Below, one piece after another: positions 7,609 through 17,222 of a DNA stretch of 64,000 bases. This DNA is from Oceanomicrobium pacificus (GTDB lineage Bacteria > Pseudomonadota > Alphaproteobacteria > Rhodobacterales > Rhodobacteraceae). Under the pieces are notes generated by a model. It worked only from the letters and a program-made list of their open reading frames with translations, made no database searches and had not been told where the DNA came from. The position numbers and the translations under genes are program-made. Position 1 is the stretch's first letter, and each line of letters opens with the position of its first letter. The DNA is taken from NCBI RefSeq assembly GCF_009833495.1, contig NZ_WUWG01000001.1:248001-312000 (forward strand), read 5' to 3'.

Positions 7609-9978
7609 TCAGTGAGCTTTGTTCATGGCGGCCCAGACCCGAGCGGGCGAGAGCGGCATATCGATATGGGTGACACCACGGTCGGCGAGTGCGTTGACCA
7701 CGGCATTGACGAGCGCCGGCGGCGAGCCGATCGCGCCGGCCTCCCCGCAGCCTTTCACGCCGAGCGGGTTGTGGGTGCAGGGCGTCTGGCAGGAATGGTC
7801 CACCACATAGGACGGAAGGTCATCCGCCCGCGGCATGGCGTAATCCATGTAGGAGCCGGTCAGAAGCTGGCCGTCATCGTCATACACACAGCTTTCCAGA
7901 AGCGCCTGTCCGATGCCCTGCGCGATACCGCCGTGCACCTGCCCGTCAACGATCATCGGGTTGATGACATTGCCGAAATCATCCGCAGCGGCAAAGGACA
8001 TGACCTGCACCTTGCCGGTGTCGGGATCGACTTCCACCTCGCAGGCATAGGCGCCGGCGGGATAGGTGAAGTTGGCCGGATCGTAGAAGGCGGTTTCCTC
8101 CAGCCCCGGCTCGATATCCTCCAGCGGATAATTGTGCGGGACATAGGCCGCGAGCGTCACATCCCCCCAGGCGACCTTCTTGTCGGTGCCGGCCACGGAG
8201 AACTCGCCATTGGCGAACTCCACGTCCGATTCCGAAGCCTCCATCAGATGGGCGGCGATCTTCTTGGCCTTGTTGATGACCTTCTCGGTCGCGCGGACCA
8301 TGGCCGAGCCGCAGACCGCGAGCGAGCGCGACCCGTAGGTGCCCATGCCGAACGGCACCTTGGACGTGTCGCCGTGGACGATCTCCACTTGATCGGCGCC
8401 GATGCCGAGCATCTCCGCGATCACCTGCGGGAAGGTCGTCTCGTGCCCCTGCCCGTGGCTGTGTGCGCCGACCATGACCGAGATCGAGCCGGTGGCGTTC
8501 ACCCGCACGGTGGCGGCATCGTAAAGGCCCGCACGGGCACCGAGCTGCCCCACGAGGTTCGACGGCGCGATACCGCAAGCCTCGATATAGCAGTTGACGC
8601 CAAGCCCGCGCAGCTTGCCGCGCTTTTCGCTCTCCGCGCGGCGCGCGTCGAACCCGTTGATGTCGGCAATCTCGATGAGCTTGTCGAGCGTCGCGCCATA
8701 GTTGCCCGTGTCATATTCGACCGCCACAGGCGTGGCATAGGGGAACTGGTCGGGCTGGATGAAATTGCGGCGGCGCAGGTCGATCGGGTCGATCCCCATT
8801 TCCTGCGCGGCCTTGTCGATCACCCGCTCAAGCTGGAACGTGGCTTCCGGCCGGCCGGCGCCGCGATAGGCATCGACGGGAACCGTATTGGTGAAGACCG
8901 CCTTCACGTTAACATAGATGAGCGGCGTGGTGTAGTTGCCGGCCATCAGCGTGCCGTGGAGCCATGTCGGCACCGAAGGTGCGAAGGTCGAGAGATAGGC
9001 ACCCATGTTCGCATAGGTGTCCGTGCGCAGGGCGAGGAACTTGCCATTCTCGTCGAGCGCCAGTTCGATCTTCGTCACATGGTCGCGGCCATGCGCGTCC
9101 GACATGAAGGCTTCCGACCGGTCCGCGGTCCATTTGACCGGCCGGCCCACCGCTTTGGCGGCAAAGGTGCAGAAGGCCTCTTCCTGATAGTGGAAGATCT
9201 TGGTGCCGAACCCGCCGCCTACATCTGGCGCGATGACGGTCAGCTTATGCTCCGGGATGCCGAGCACGAAAGCGCCCATCAGGAGCCGGATCACATGGGG
9301 GTTCTGGCTCGTCGTGTAGAGCGTGTGGTCACCGGTGGCGGCATTGAAATCGCCGAGCGCCACGCGCGGCTCCATCGGATTGGCCACGAGCCGCTGGTTC
9401 TTCAGCTCCAGCACGGTCACATGGTGCGCGCCGTCGATGGCTTCGGCGACGGCGTCGCGGTTCTCTTCCACGAATCCCCAGTCGTAGCAGAGGTTCGAAG
9501 ACAGATCGTCATGGACCTTGGTGGCCCCGTCCTTGGTGGCGGCAACCATATCGATCACGGCCGGCAGTTCGGCAATGTCGAGGTTGATCTTCTCCGCCGC
9601 GTCGCGGGCTTGAGCGAGCGTTTCTGCCACGACCGCGGCGACCGGCTCGCCCACATGGCGGACCTTGCCCTCGGCCAAAATCGGGTGCTTGGGCTCCTGC
9701 ATCGCCTCGCCATGGCGGTCGGTGACCTGCCAGCCGCAGGGCATCCCGCCCACACCTTCGAAATCGGCGGCGGTGAAGACCTTGATCACACCCGGCGCGG
9801 CTTCGGCGGCGGATGTGTCGATCCCGTTGATCGTGCCATGCGCGATGTTGGAGCGCAGGAAATAGACATAGGCCTGTCCGGCCACATTGATATCGTCGGT
9901 GTAGCGGCCTTTTCCGGTCAGAAACCGGACATCTTCGCGGCGCTTGGTGCTGGCACCGATCCCTTCATCTTTCGGCAT
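7609..9978 (-). CDS. coxL: Form II CODH-like molybdenum hydroxylase large subunit
   Basis: A 789-residue catalytic subunit of the xanthine oxidase/CO dehydrogenase superfamily. It binds molybdopterin cytosine dinucleotide and oxidises a substrate with water. Signatures include the N-terminal [25 protein letters not shown] near residue 255, and the conserved catalytic glutamate in GCGEAGA (E746). The active-site loop reads AYRGAGR (A370-R376). This is the form II (BMS) motif, whereas proven aerobic CO dehydrogenases of form I carry AYRCSFR. So CO oxidation is doubtful and another small substrate or aldehyde is possible. No coxD/E/F maturation genes are adjacent. Confidence 0.92.
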   Translation of the reverse strand: MPKDEGIGASTKRREDVRFLTGKGRYTDDINVAGQAYVYFLRSNIAHGTINGIDTSAAEAAPGVIKVFTAADFEGVGGMPCGWQVTDRHGEAMQEPKHPILAEGKVRHVGEPVAAVVAETLAQARDAAEKINLDIAELPAVIDMVAATKDGATKVHDDLSSNLCYDWGFVEENRDAVAEAIDGAHHVTVLELKNQRLVANPMEPRVALGDFNAATGDHTLYTTSQNPHVIRLLMGAFVLGIPEHKLTVIAPDVGGGFGTKIFHYQEEAFCTFAAKAVGRPVKWTADRSEAFMSDAHGRDHVTKIELALDENGKFLALRTDTYANMGAYLSTFAPSVPTWLHGTLMAGNYTTPLIYVNVKAVFTNTVPVDAYRGAGRPEATFQLERVIDKAAQEMGIDPIDLRRRNFIQPDQFPYATPVAVEYDTGNYGATLDKLIEIADINGFDARRAESEKRGKLRGLGVNCYIEACGIAPSNLVGQLGARAGLYDAATVRVNATGSISVMVGAHSHGQGHETTFPQVIAEMLGIGADQVEIVHGDTSKVPFGMGTYGSRSLAVCGSAMVRATEKVINKAKKIAAHLMEASESDVEFANGEFSVAGTDKKVAWGDVTLAAYVPHNYPLEDIEPGLEETAFYDPANFTYPAGAYACEVEVDPDTGKVQVMSFAAADDFGNVINPMIVDGQVHGGIAQGIGQALLESCVYDDDGQLLTGSYMDYAMPRADDLPSYVVDHSCQTPCTHNPLGVKGCGEAGAIGSPPALVNAVVNALADRGVTHIDMPLSPARVWAAMNKAH

Positions 9979-10065
9979 CTTCTTCTCCCTGATATCCGCG
10001 CCCCTGTTGCCGGGGCGTTCGGTGATGGAACCGTCCCGGCGCGGGCCGGAACGACGGGCAGCGCG

Positions 10066-10533
10066 TCAGGCCAGCTGTTCGGCGGCGGCCTGGATCGATT
10101 TCACGATATTGTGGTAGCCGGTGCAGCGGCAGATATTGCCTTCGAGATATTCGCGGATCTCGGCCTCGGTAGGCGATTTGTTCTGGGCGAGCAGGTCGGC
10201 CGCCGACATGACCATGCCGGGTGTGCAAAAACCGCATTGCAAGCCGTGATGGTCCTGGAACGCCTGCTGGATGACGCCGAGCGACCCGTCAGCATTGGCC
10301 ATGCCCTCGATCGTACGCACCTCGGTGCCTTCGGCTTCGGCCGCGAGCATGGTGCAGGCTTTCACCGCCTTGCCGTCGACATGGACAACACAGGCCCCGC
10401 ACTGGGACGTGTCGCACCCGATATGGGTGCCGGTCAGGTGCAGATCGTCGCGCAGGAATTGCGACAGCAGCGTGCGGCCCTCGACCTCCCCGCTGACGGC
10501 CTTGCCGTTCACGGTCATGGAAACTGATGGCAT
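10066..10533 (-). CDS. coxS: CODH-like small subunit with two [2Fe-2S] clusters
   Basis: A 155-residue electron-transfer subunit. It shows the plant-ferredoxin-type cluster motif [15 protein letters not shown] plus a later C near residue 60, then the second cluster CGFC and CRCTG in the helical C-terminal domain. Two ATGs lie back to back (10536, 10533). The second gives a better spacing to GGGAG and is used. It is the first gene of the coxS-coxL-coxM operon. The 87-base gap before coxL has a repeated GC stretch but no clear terminator. Confidence 0.92.
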   Translation of the reverse strand: MPSVSMTVNGKAVSGEVEGRTLLSQFLRDDLHLTGTHIGCDTSQCGACVVHVDGKAVKACTMLAAEAEGTEVRTIEGMANADGSLGVIQQAFQDHHGLQCGFCTPGMVMSAADLLAQNKSPTEAEIREYLEGNICRCTGYHNIVKSIQAAAEQLA

Positions 10534-10863
10534 CATTCTCTCCCTATCGTGTCAGTCTTTTTCATTATCAGCCGCGGCGCGGCCTTTGGCTTTTTCAGTG
10601 TCGGCCGTAACGCGGCCTTCGGGCGGCGGACGATGCTGCGGTCGCGCCGCGGCAAGGCGAGTCTCCCGCCCGGTTTACCCTGCGGGAAGTTTGGAGCGAC
10701 AGGCGCCCGGGTTGCAAGGACTTCCTCCACCCACGCGGCAAGAATTTTCAATGACGGGCCTGCGCGGGTGATGCACGATCGGCTTGCCGCCGCCCTGATT
10801 GGATCGAAAAGCGAAACTGTAGTAAACTCAATCCCCTAACCAAAAAGGGAAACGGGGGAACAG
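10534..10863. other. Divergent intergenic region between coxS and the DUF1761 gene
   Basis: About 330 bases without a convincing gene. It must hold the promoters of coxS (minus) and the DUF1761 gene (plus). A GCGGCC-containing unit occurs twice near 10570-10615. The coxS-proximal 40 bases are A/T-richer than the rest. A 72-codon minus-strand frame exists here but needs a TTG start and has no ribosome site. I see no clear regulator palindrome. Confidence 0.5.
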
Positions 10864-11250
10864 ATGTTGGAACTGACGAGCGGTGTAAACTGGATCGCGG
10901 TCATAGTGGGAGCGGTGGTCGCTTTCCTGATCGGCTGGCTCTGGTATTCGCCCAAACTCTTCGGCACCAAATGGGCTGAAGGTGTGGGGCTGGACCTGAC
11001 GACAATCACCGGCGTGCAGGCGCCCGCGATGATCACGCAGGTGGTGGGAATATTCCTGCTTTCCTGGGTGGTAGGGATCACGGCGGCGGCCAATTCGCTG
11101 CTCCTGTGCATCCTGATCATTGTGACCATTGCCGTGCTGATCATCGCCAATGGCTATTTCGCGCAGAAGAGCGCCTACGCCCGAAATACAGAGGCGGGAT
11201 ATATCATCGTGATGGGGATCGTGATGATCGCCGCGCAGGGTATTTTCTGA
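10864..11250 (+). CDS. DUF1761 integral membrane protein
   Basis: A 128-residue protein with four predicted membrane segments and the DUF1761 hallmark region GWLWYSPKLFGTKWAEG after the first helix, followed by TQVVGIFLLSW and a C-terminal helix. The family is widespread and has no assigned function. GGGGGAACAG upstream of the ATG is a plausible ribosome site. It is monocistronic as far as can be seen, with about 125 bases to the epimerase gene. Confidence 0.8.
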   Translation: MLELTSGVNWIAVIVGAVVAFLIGWLWYSPKLFGTKWAEGVGLDLTTITGVQAPAMITQVVGIFLLSWVVGITAAANSLLLCILIIVTIAVLIIANGYFAQKSAYARNTEAGYIIVMGIVMIAAQGIF

Positions 11251-11376
11251 CCCCGCGTCACCCGCCCGTATCGGACGGATTGCGTCACAAACACGCGGGC
11301 GGCGGCCTTGCCGCTGCCGCCCGCGCGGTCTAGGTCTGGAGCCGCAACCGAACCGCCCGGACCGGAGGAACCCCGC

Positions 11377-11781
11377 ATGATCGGACGCCTGAACCATGTT
11401 GCCATCGCTGTGCCGGACCTCGACGCCGCCGCCGCGCAATATCGCGACACGCTGGGTGCCGAGGTGGGTCCGCCGCAGCCGGAACCGGATCACGGGGTGA
11501 CGGTCGTCTTCATCACGCTGCCCAACACCAAGATCGAGCTTCTGCACCCGCTGGGCGCGGACTCGCCCATCAACGGCTTTCTGGAGAAGAACCCTTCGGG
11601 CGGCATCCATCATATCTGCTACGAGGTCGATGATATCCTTGCCGCGCGCGACGCGCTGAAAGCCAGCGGCGCGCGGGTGCTCGGCTCGGGCGAGCCCAAG
11701 ATCGGGGCACATGGCAAGCCGGTCCTCTTCCTGCACCCGAAGGATTTCACCGGCACGCTTGTCGAACTGGAGCAGGCATGA
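11377..11781 (+). CDS. mce: Methylmalonyl-CoA epimerase
   Basis: A 134-residue glyoxalase/VOC-fold protein beginning MIGRLNHVAIAVPDLDAA, with metal ligands in NHVAIAV (H7 region), VTVVFITLPNTKIELL (E near 51) and GGIHHICYEV, and ending HPKDFTGTLVELEQ, all typical of methylmalonyl-CoA epimerase. It interconverts the (2R) and (2S) epimers on the propionyl-CoA to succinyl-CoA path. The ATG at 11377 follows GGAGGA. The last codons overlap the next ATG (ATGA), a coupling with DUF1467 that is common in Rhodobacterales. Confidence 0.92.
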   Translation: MIGRLNHVAIAVPDLDAAAAQYRDTLGAEVGPPQPEPDHGVTVVFITLPNTKIELLHPLGADSPINGFLEKNPSGGIHHICYEVDDILAARDALKASGARVLGSGEPKIGAHGKPVLFLHPKDFTGTLVELEQA

Positions 11782-12044
11782 CCATTACAGGCGCCCTTGT
11801 CATCTTCGCGGTCCTCTGGTTCCTCGGGCTGCTCGTCGCGCTGCCGATCGGCGAGACCAGTCAGGAAGAGGATGGCGAGGTCGTGCCCGGCACGCCGGCT
11901 TCCGCACCCATCGACCCGATGATGAAGAAAAAGCTCATCTGGGTCACAATCGTGACCTTCCTGATCTGGGTGCCGATCTGCCTTGTCATCGCGTCGGGCT
12001 GGATCACCATCCGCGATATCGACTTTTTCAACCGGATGGGCTGA
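11778..12044 (+). CDS. DUF1467 family small membrane protein
   Basis: An 88-residue protein with two membrane helices (residues about 4-22 and 53-74) separated by an acidic loop containing the family motif ALPIGETSQEEDGEVVPGTP. It fits DUF1467, a short alphaproteobacterial family of unknown role usually encoded after methylmalonyl-CoA epimerase. It is translationally coupled to mce by ATGA. Its 3' end overlaps the convergent EI24 gene by 17 bases. Confidence 0.88.
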   Translation: MTITGALVIFAVLWFLGLLVALPIGETSQEEDGEVVPGTPASAPIDPMMKKKLIWVTIVTFLIWVPICLVIASGWITIRDIDFFNRMG

Positions 12045-12750
12045 CGCCGCGTCCTGCGCCACCGGCAGCCAGCCGGTGGAACTGGTGGGTGAAGACCGCA
12101 ACGCCCAGAAGCGGCACCAGCAAGTTCACCACCGGAATCGACAGGGGCACGGCCATCACGATGCCGGTCAGCCAGATCTGCGCGAAATGCTGTTTGCGCA
12201 GCACGGTGGCCTGCACCATGCCGAGCCGCCGCGCGGCCACCAGCTGGAAATATTCCCGCCCGAGCAGCAGCCCGTTGACGATGTAGAAGATCACCGGCGC
12301 GAAAATGGTCGAGACGAGGTAGATGACCAGCGCCACCGCGTTGGCAAGGATCATCAGAAGCAGGAATTTGGCCGCATCGATGAGCGTGTCCGACCAGGGC
12401 AGCGGGTCCGCCGGCGGCAGGGCCGGATAGTGTTTTTCCTCCACCGCACCGGCAATATCTTCAAGGAAGAAGCCGATCACGACCGAGGCGACGGGGAACA
12501 TCAGGAAGGCCGAAGCGGCGAGAAGCGCGACCATCGCCACGCCTGAGATCGCACCGTCGAGGAAGCCGACCTCACCCACCCAGGGCAGCGTGATCGTGTC
12601 GGGCAAGAGCGCGCCGATGATCCAGTTCATCCCGAAAAAGGCCGCAACCAGAACGGCCAGCGTAATCGCCAGCGACCGCCAGAGAACGCGGGTGAATTTC
12701 GGATCGCCCAACTGTCCGATGGCGCGGCCCAGATCGTCGATCAGGCTCAT
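12028..12750 (-). CDS. EI24/CysZ-like integral membrane protein
   Basis: A 240-residue protein with about five or six membrane segments and the EI24 family pattern: GFFLEDIAGAVEEKHYP, then YIVNGLLLGREYFQLVAARR and a C-terminal VVNLLVPLLGVAVFTHQFHR. CysZ of Gammaproteobacteria imports sulfate. Alphaproteobacterial EI24 proteins are not characterised and no cys genes are nearby, so transport of sulfate is not claimed. The start is the ATG at 12750, which overlaps the nitroreductase stop (ATGA). Confidence 0.8.
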   Translation of the reverse strand: MSLIDDLGRAIGQLGDPKFTRVLWRSLAITLAVLVAAFFGMNWIIGALLPDTITLPWVGEVGFLDGAISGVAMVALLAASAFLMFPVASVVIGFFLEDIAGAVEEKHYPALPPADPLPWSDTLIDAAKFLLLMILANAVALVIYLVSTIFAPVIFYIVNGLLLGREYFQLVAARRLGMVQATVLRKQHFAQIWLTGIVMAVPLSIPVVNLLVPLLGVAVFTHQFHRLAAGGAGRGVSPSG

Positions 12751-13325
12751 TCCGCCACCCACGCAACCTTGGTGCCCAGATCGGGGCGCGGACGCTCCGG
12801 CGGGGCCATCCGTTCGGTGCCCAGATGCATGAAACCGGCGACATATTCATGGGGCGCAAGACCCAGCCCGTCTGTCAGGAACGGCCGGTCGAGTGCCATC
12901 TTGCCGGTCAGCCAGTTGGCGCCCCAGCCCGCCGCCAGCGCCGCGTTGAGAAGCGCAAGGCACACCGCCCCCGCGGACAGGGTCTGTTCCACCTCCGGCA
13001 CCTTTTCTGACGGCACCGGCGAGGCGATCACCGCCACGACCAGATGCGCCGCACCGAACTGCGCCACCGCCTTGTCGCGCGCGTCCGCATCAAGGCCGAG
13101 CGCCTCTGCCCGTTCCCCGCAAAGCGCCGCCAGCCGTTCGAGCGCGCCGCGTTCCAGCACGATGAACCGCCATGGTTCCAGCTTGCCGTGATCAGGCGTG
13201 CGGGCCGCTGCCGTCAGGATCGGGTCGAGCGCCGCGCGGTCGGGGACCGGCAGGCCGAGCGTCTTGGCCGGACGCGACCGGCGGGACAGGAGGAAGGCAA
13301 GCGTCTCTGGGCTGGGATCGGGCAT
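12747..13325 (-). CDS. Nitroreductase-family FMN protein
   Basis: A 192-residue flavoprotein with FMN-contact motifs at the N-terminus (LLSRRSRPAKTLGLPVPD, near residue 13) and the conserved AARTPDHGKLEPWRFIVL around residues 40-57. GWGANWLTG sits in the C-terminal half. The pattern fits the short YdjA-like nitroreductases that reduce nitro or quinone compounds with NAD(P)H. The physiological substrate is unknown. The ATG at 13325 gives the expected family length; a longer in-frame extension is unlikely. It is coupled by ATGA to the EI24 gene downstream. Confidence 0.85.
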   Translation of the reverse strand: MPDPSPETLAFLLSRRSRPAKTLGLPVPDRAALDPILTAAARTPDHGKLEPWRFIVLERGALERLAALCGERAEALGLDADARDKAVAQFGAAHLVVAVIASPVPSEKVPEVEQTLSAGAVCLALLNAALAAGWGANWLTGKMALDRPFLTDGLGLAPHEYVAGFMHLGTERMAPPERPRPDLGTKVAWVAE

Positions 13326-13422
13326 GAAAGTCTCGGGCTCGTGACGAAAAGGACCCGGACGCAGGCGCGCCCGGACCCTGTTCACATCGGCCCTGAGGCC
13401 CGGACTGTCAAGCAATCGCGGC

Positions 13423-14007
13423 TCAGGCGGCTTTCGCGGGCGCCAGCGCCGCGATGGCGGCTTCGGCTTCCGCGCGGGCCGCATCGCCGCGCACCATGGC
13501 CGCATCCGCCCCGATGACGGTCACGTCCGAGATGCCGATGAACCCGAGCAGGTGGCGCATATAGGGCGTTGCGAAATCGACCGGACTGTCGACCGGCACA
13601 CCGCCCGAGGCAACGACCAGATAGGCTTTCTTGCCGGTCAGCAGGCCCTCGGGCCCGGTTTCGGTATAGCGGAAGGTGCGACGCGCCCGCGCCACCTGGT
13701 CCACCCAGGCCTTGAGCGCGGCAGGCACCGAGAAATTGTAGATCGGCAGGCCGATGACAATCGTGTCGGCGGCCTCCAGTTCAGCCACCAGTTCTTCCGA
13801 TCCGGCCAGTCTGGCATGGTCGGCATCTGTCGCTGCGTCGCCGGCAAAATTCGCGCCGATCCACGGTTCGTCGATCAGTGCGATCCCGTCGGCAAGGTCG
13901 CGCTCGGTCACGGTGCCGCCGAGCGTCTCAGCCAGTGTTCGCGACAGGTCGCGGGTCACGGATCCGGTCTTGCGGGCGCTGGAATGGATGATGAGTGTGT
14001 GGGTCAT
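13423..14007 (-). CDS. azoR: FMN-dependent NADH:quinone oxidoreductase / azoreductase
   Basis: A 194-residue flavodoxin-fold protein with the AzoR pattern: TLIIHSSARKTGSVTRDL (phosphate-binding loop), GLPIYNFSVPAALKAWVDQVARARRTFRYT, and a VVASGGVPVDSPVDF flavin loop. These enzymes reduce quinones and azo bonds with NADH and protect against electrophiles. The ATG at 14007 follows GAGGAG at 8 bases. It is probably transcribed with the nitroreductase about 100 bases downstream. Confidence 0.9.
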   Translation of the reverse strand: MTHTLIIHSSARKTGSVTRDLSRTLAETLGGTVTERDLADGIALIDEPWIGANFAGDAATDADHARLAGSEELVAELEAADTIVIGLPIYNFSVPAALKAWVDQVARARRTFRYTETGPEGLLTGKKAYLVVASGGVPVDSPVDFATPYMRHLLGFIGISDVTVIGADAAMVRGDAARAEAEAAIAALAPAKAA

Positions 14008-14071
14008 TCGGGTTTCTCCTCGATCAGGTTGACCCTGTAGATAGACCCTCACTAATCAGACACAATTCATG

Positions 14072-14800
14072 TCAATTGATACTGTCCGTGTCGGCTTCGG
14101 AAACAATAGGAGCTGTCAGATCACGCAAGCTCTGCCGCTGCCGTCCGTCACTGTCGAAATTCTCCGGCGACAGCCAGCGGCGATAGGCATAGGCGAGCGC
14201 GGGCCAGTCGCGGTCGATGATCGCGAACCATGCCGTGTCGCGGTTGCGGCCCTTCACAATGCCGGCCTGCCGGAACGTGCCTTCATAGGTGAAACCGAAC
14301 CGCGCGGCAGCGTTGCGCGAGCGGGCGTTCAGCGCATCGCATTTCCATTCGAACCGGCGGTAACCGGCAGAGAAGACCCAATTCATGCAAAGCCAGATTG
14401 CCTCTGTCGCGCCGGCCGTGCCCTGCAGCTCAGGCGCGAAATGGATATGGCCGACCTCGATGGACCCGGCCTCCGGCGCGATCCGCATGAGCGACAGAAG
14501 CCCCCGCGGCGCCCCGCTGTCCGCCACGCAAATGGTATAGAAACGCGGGTCGGACTTGGCTGCCATTCCAACCAGCCACGGGTCGAAGGTGGCGCGGTCG
14601 TCGAAAGGACCGTAGGGCAGATATGCCCAGTCGCCGGCATCCGCCGCCGCCCGATAGGCATCGAACAGCCCCGCGCCATGCGCGTCCGGGTCAAGGCGCT
14701 CCAGCCTGACAGTCCGCCCCTCCAGACGGGTGAAGTCCGGGGCGGGCGGCGGGGTCCAGTCGGGCAACGGCGCGCCCACGGGGAAATCTCGGTTGCTCAT
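14072..14800 (-). CDS. GNAT acetyltransferase (RimJ/RimL-like)
   Basis: A 242-residue protein with the RimL-type GNAT layout: LEGRTVRLERLDPDAHGAGLFDAY at the start, IEVGHIHFAPELQGTAGATEA (acetyl-CoA binding motif A), then RRFEWKCDALNARSRNAAARFGFTYEGTFRQ at the C-terminal half. It transfers acetyl from acetyl-CoA to an amine, often a protein N-terminus or an antibiotic; the substrate is not evident. The C-terminal 35 residues extend beyond the usual domain. It is expressed divergently from the M32 peptidase. Confidence 0.86.
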   Translation of the reverse strand: MSNRDFPVGAPLPDWTPPPAPDFTRLEGRTVRLERLDPDAHGAGLFDAYRAAADAGDWAYLPYGPFDDRATFDPWLVGMAAKSDPRFYTICVADSGAPRGLLSLMRIAPEAGSIEVGHIHFAPELQGTAGATEAIWLCMNWVFSAGYRRFEWKCDALNARSRNAAARFGFTYEGTFRQAGIVKGRNRDTAWFAIIDRDWPALAYAYRRWLSPENFDSDGRQRQSLRDLTAPIVSEADTDSIN

Positions 14801-14917
14801 GTCGCCCTTGTGCCGCCCGAACGCGACGGGCGCAAGTCACGCCGGTCCGGCCACCCTTTCACCCCCTGCCGCTCTGTGCGACTGTGCGCCGGACAACAGA
14901 CTTTCGAAACAGGACCG

Positions 14918-16417
14918 ATGCCCATGTCGACCCACCTGCCCGCCTACGAGGCGCTTCTTGCACATCTGCGCCAGACAGAGGCGCTGGAGCAGGTTTCCGA
15001 AATCCTGTCCTGGGATCAGGAAACCATGATGCCGCCCAAGGGCGCGCCGTTCCGGGCGGAACAGATGGCGGCGCTCGGCGCGACGCTCCACCGCCGCCAG
15101 ACCGATCCGGCGCTTGCCGACCTTCTCGACGCGCTCGACGGCGCGGATCTCGATCCGGTGGCAGCGCGAAACGTGGCCGAAGCGCGCCGGGACGCCGCCC
15201 GCGCCGCACGCCTGCCGCAACGGCTGGTGGAGGAACTGGCACGGGAAGCCGCGCTCGCCCAGCAGGTCTGGGCGGATGCGCGGGACGCCAGCGACTTCAA
15301 GCAGTTCGCCCCTGCCCTGTCGCGGATCGTCGATCTGAAGCGGGAGGAATCGGCCTGTCTGACTGACGAAGGCACGGACCGCTATGACGCGCTTCTCGAC
15401 GCGTTCGAGCCGGGGATGAAGACCGACCGGCTGGCCGCGCTTCTGGGCAGCGTCCGGCCGGGGCTCGTCGCACTGCGAGAGGTCATTGCCGCCGCGCCGC
15501 CCCTGCCGGTCAGCCCGCCCGTCAAGCTTGGCGCGGATGCGCAGATGCAACTGGCCCGAAGGATGGCCGAAGCAGCGGGCTATGATTTCGAGGCGGGCCG
15601 GATCGACCTGGTCCTGCATCCCTTCTGTCTGGGCAGCGCGGGCGACGCCCGGATCACCACCCGCGTGAGCGAGACCAATCCATTCGACTGCCTCTACAGC
15701 ACACTGCACGAGACCGGCCACGCGCTCTATACACAAGGGCAGGATCCGGCGCTGGCCTTCATGCCGGCGGGCAACCATGCAGGCATGGGCGCGCATGAAA
15801 GCCAGTCGCGGCTTCTGGAAAACCAGATCGGGCGGAGCGCCGCCTATGCGGACTGGCTCGCGGGCGAGATCGAAACGGTGACGGGCCGCGCTGTCGAGGG
15901 CGGCGCGACAGCGCTCTACCAGCAGCTCAACACCGTCGCGCCGGGGTTCATCCGTACTGAGGCCGACGAGGTGCATTACAACCTGCATGTGCTGATGCGC
16001 TTCGATCTGGAACGCGCGCTCATTGCGGGCGATCTGGCGGTGGCGGACCTTGAAGCCGCGTGGAACGACCGGTTCCTTGCCGATTTCGGGGTCACGGTGC
16101 CCGATGCTGCGCGCGGCGTCCTGCAGGATATCCACTGGTCGGCAGGCCTGTTCGGCTATTTCCCCACCTATTCGCTCGGCAACATCTATGCGGCGAACCT
16201 CTTCGATGCGCTCAAGCGCGCGCGCCCGGCGCTGGAGGACGAGATCCGCCGCGGGCAACTGTCCGGCGCGCTCGACTGGCTGCGCACCCATGTCCACCGG
16301 CGCGGCCGGCTTGTGCCTGCGGACCGGATCGTGGCCGATGCCTGCGGGGCCGAGGCCGACGGAGCGCGGCTGACAGACTATCTGTCGGCCAAGTTCGGCG
16401 CGCTCTACGGGCTTTGA
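14918..16417 (+). CDS. M32 family carboxypeptidase (Taq-type)
   Basis: A 499-residue metallocarboxypeptidase, the normal length for family M32. The zinc motif HETGH lies at residues 264-268, with the third ligand in GAHESQSR (E294). Other family motifs are ILSWDQETMMPP near residue 28, the DVRITT-like DARITTRV, and the C-terminal SLGNIYAANL. It removes C-terminal residues with broad specificity from peptides in the cytoplasm. Two close ATGs (14918, 14924) are possible starts. The next gene begins 10 bases after the stop. Confidence 0.92.
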   Translation: MPMSTHLPAYEALLAHLRQTEALEQVSEILSWDQETMMPPKGAPFRAEQMAALGATLHRRQTDPALADLLDALDGADLDPVAARNVAEARRDAARAARLPQRLVEELAREAALAQQVWADARDASDFKQFAPALSRIVDLKREESACLTDEGTDRYDALLDAFEPGMKTDRLAALLGSVRPGLVALREVIAAAPPLPVSPPVKLGADAQMQLARRMAEAAGYDFEAGRIDLVLHPFCLGSAGDARITTRVSETNPFDCLYSTLHETGHALYTQGQDPALAFMPAGNHAGMGAHESQSRLLENQIGRSAAYADWLAGEIETVTGRAVEGGATALYQQLNTVAPGFIRTEADEVHYNLHVLMRFDLERALIAGDLAVADLEAAWNDRFLADFGVTVPDAARGVLQDIHWSAGLFGYFPTYSLGNIYAANLFDALKRARPALEDEIRRGQLSGALDWLRTHVHRRGRLVPADRIVADACGAEADGARLTDYLSAKFGALYGL

Positions 16418-16427
16418 CGGCACCCCG

Positions 16428-17222
16428 ATGCAGGTCTTCGTGATCAATCTCGACAGTGCGGCGGAACGAATGGCGTTCCAGACCGCGCAGGCGGCTCGGC
16501 TCGGGCTGACACTCACGCACGTGCCGGCCTGCACGGTGGCCGATCTGGCCCGCGATCCGCGCCCCGCGCGCTGGTGGGACGGGTGGGAACGCCCGCTCCG
16601 CGATGTGGAGAAGGCCTGCCTGCTGAGCCACCGCCGGGTCTGGGACCGGATCGCATCGGGCACGGCACCTGCGCTGGTGCTCGAAGATGACGCCCTCCTG
16701 TCGGACCAGGTGCCTGCCTTTCTGTCCGCCATGTCAGCGCGCGACGGGATCGAGCATCTGAGCCTCGAGACACGCGGGCGGAAGAAGCTTCTCGGCCCGG
16801 CCACGGAGAGCGGCGTGCCTGGAATCGCCCTGCGGCGGCTGATCCTCGACCGGAGCGGGGCGGCGGCCTACATCCTCTGGCCGGCCGGCGCGGCCAGGCT
16901 TGTCGCGCGGACGGACCGTGCACCCGCGCTCGCCGATGCGGCGATCTGCGCGGCCTTCGACATGGCCCGCTACCAGAGCGACCCGCCGCTCGCGATCCAG
17001 ATCGACATGTGCGACCGCTACGATATTCCCGCGCCCATCGAGACCCGCTCGACCATCCTGCCTGCCGGTGGCCACGGCACGGACCAGCGGCGGGCGACCG
17101 CTGCCCAGAAGCTGCGCCGCCTGCGCGCTCAGAGCGCAATGGGATGGCAGCAACTGGTCCATGCAACCGGTGCCGAACGGGTCGAGATCCGGCCCGAACC
17201 CAAACAGTTCAATATTGAATGA
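16428..17222 (+). CDS. Glycosyltransferase family 25 protein
   Basis: A 264-residue protein opening with VFVINLDSAAERMAFQ, the GT25 sugar-nucleotide N-terminus, followed by the EKACLLSHRRVWDRI motif and a DXD-like VLEDDALLSD around residues 86-95. GT25 enzymes add galactose or glucose to lipooligosaccharide or surface glycans. It follows the peptidase by 10 bases, probably only by co-transcription. Its stop codon abuts the stop of the convergent gene (17222/17223). Confidence 0.82.
   Translation: MQVFVINLDSAAERMAFQTAQAARLGLTLTHVPACTVADLARDPRPARWWDGWERPLRDVEKACLLSHRRVWDRIASGTAPALVLEDDALLSDQVPAFLSAMSARDGIEHLSLETRGRKKLLGPATESGVPGIALRRLILDRSGAAAYILWPAGAARLVARTDRAPALADAAICAAFDMARYQSDPPLAIQIDMCDRYDIPAPIETRSTILPAGGHGTDQRRATAAQKLRRLRAQSAMGWQQLVHATGAERVEIRPEPKQFNIE

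Noticed and set aside
6853-10527. Plus-strand open frame of about 1,224 codons across the cox genes
   Set aside because: It is an antisense frame kept open by high GC and codon bias of coxSLM. The translation is rich in H, R, G and D and lacks any domain.
10533-10751. 72-codon minus-strand frame upstream of coxS
   Set aside because: It would need a TTG start, has no ribosome site and reads as Arg/Lys/Pro-rich filler. Its overlap with the coxS ATG is by chance.
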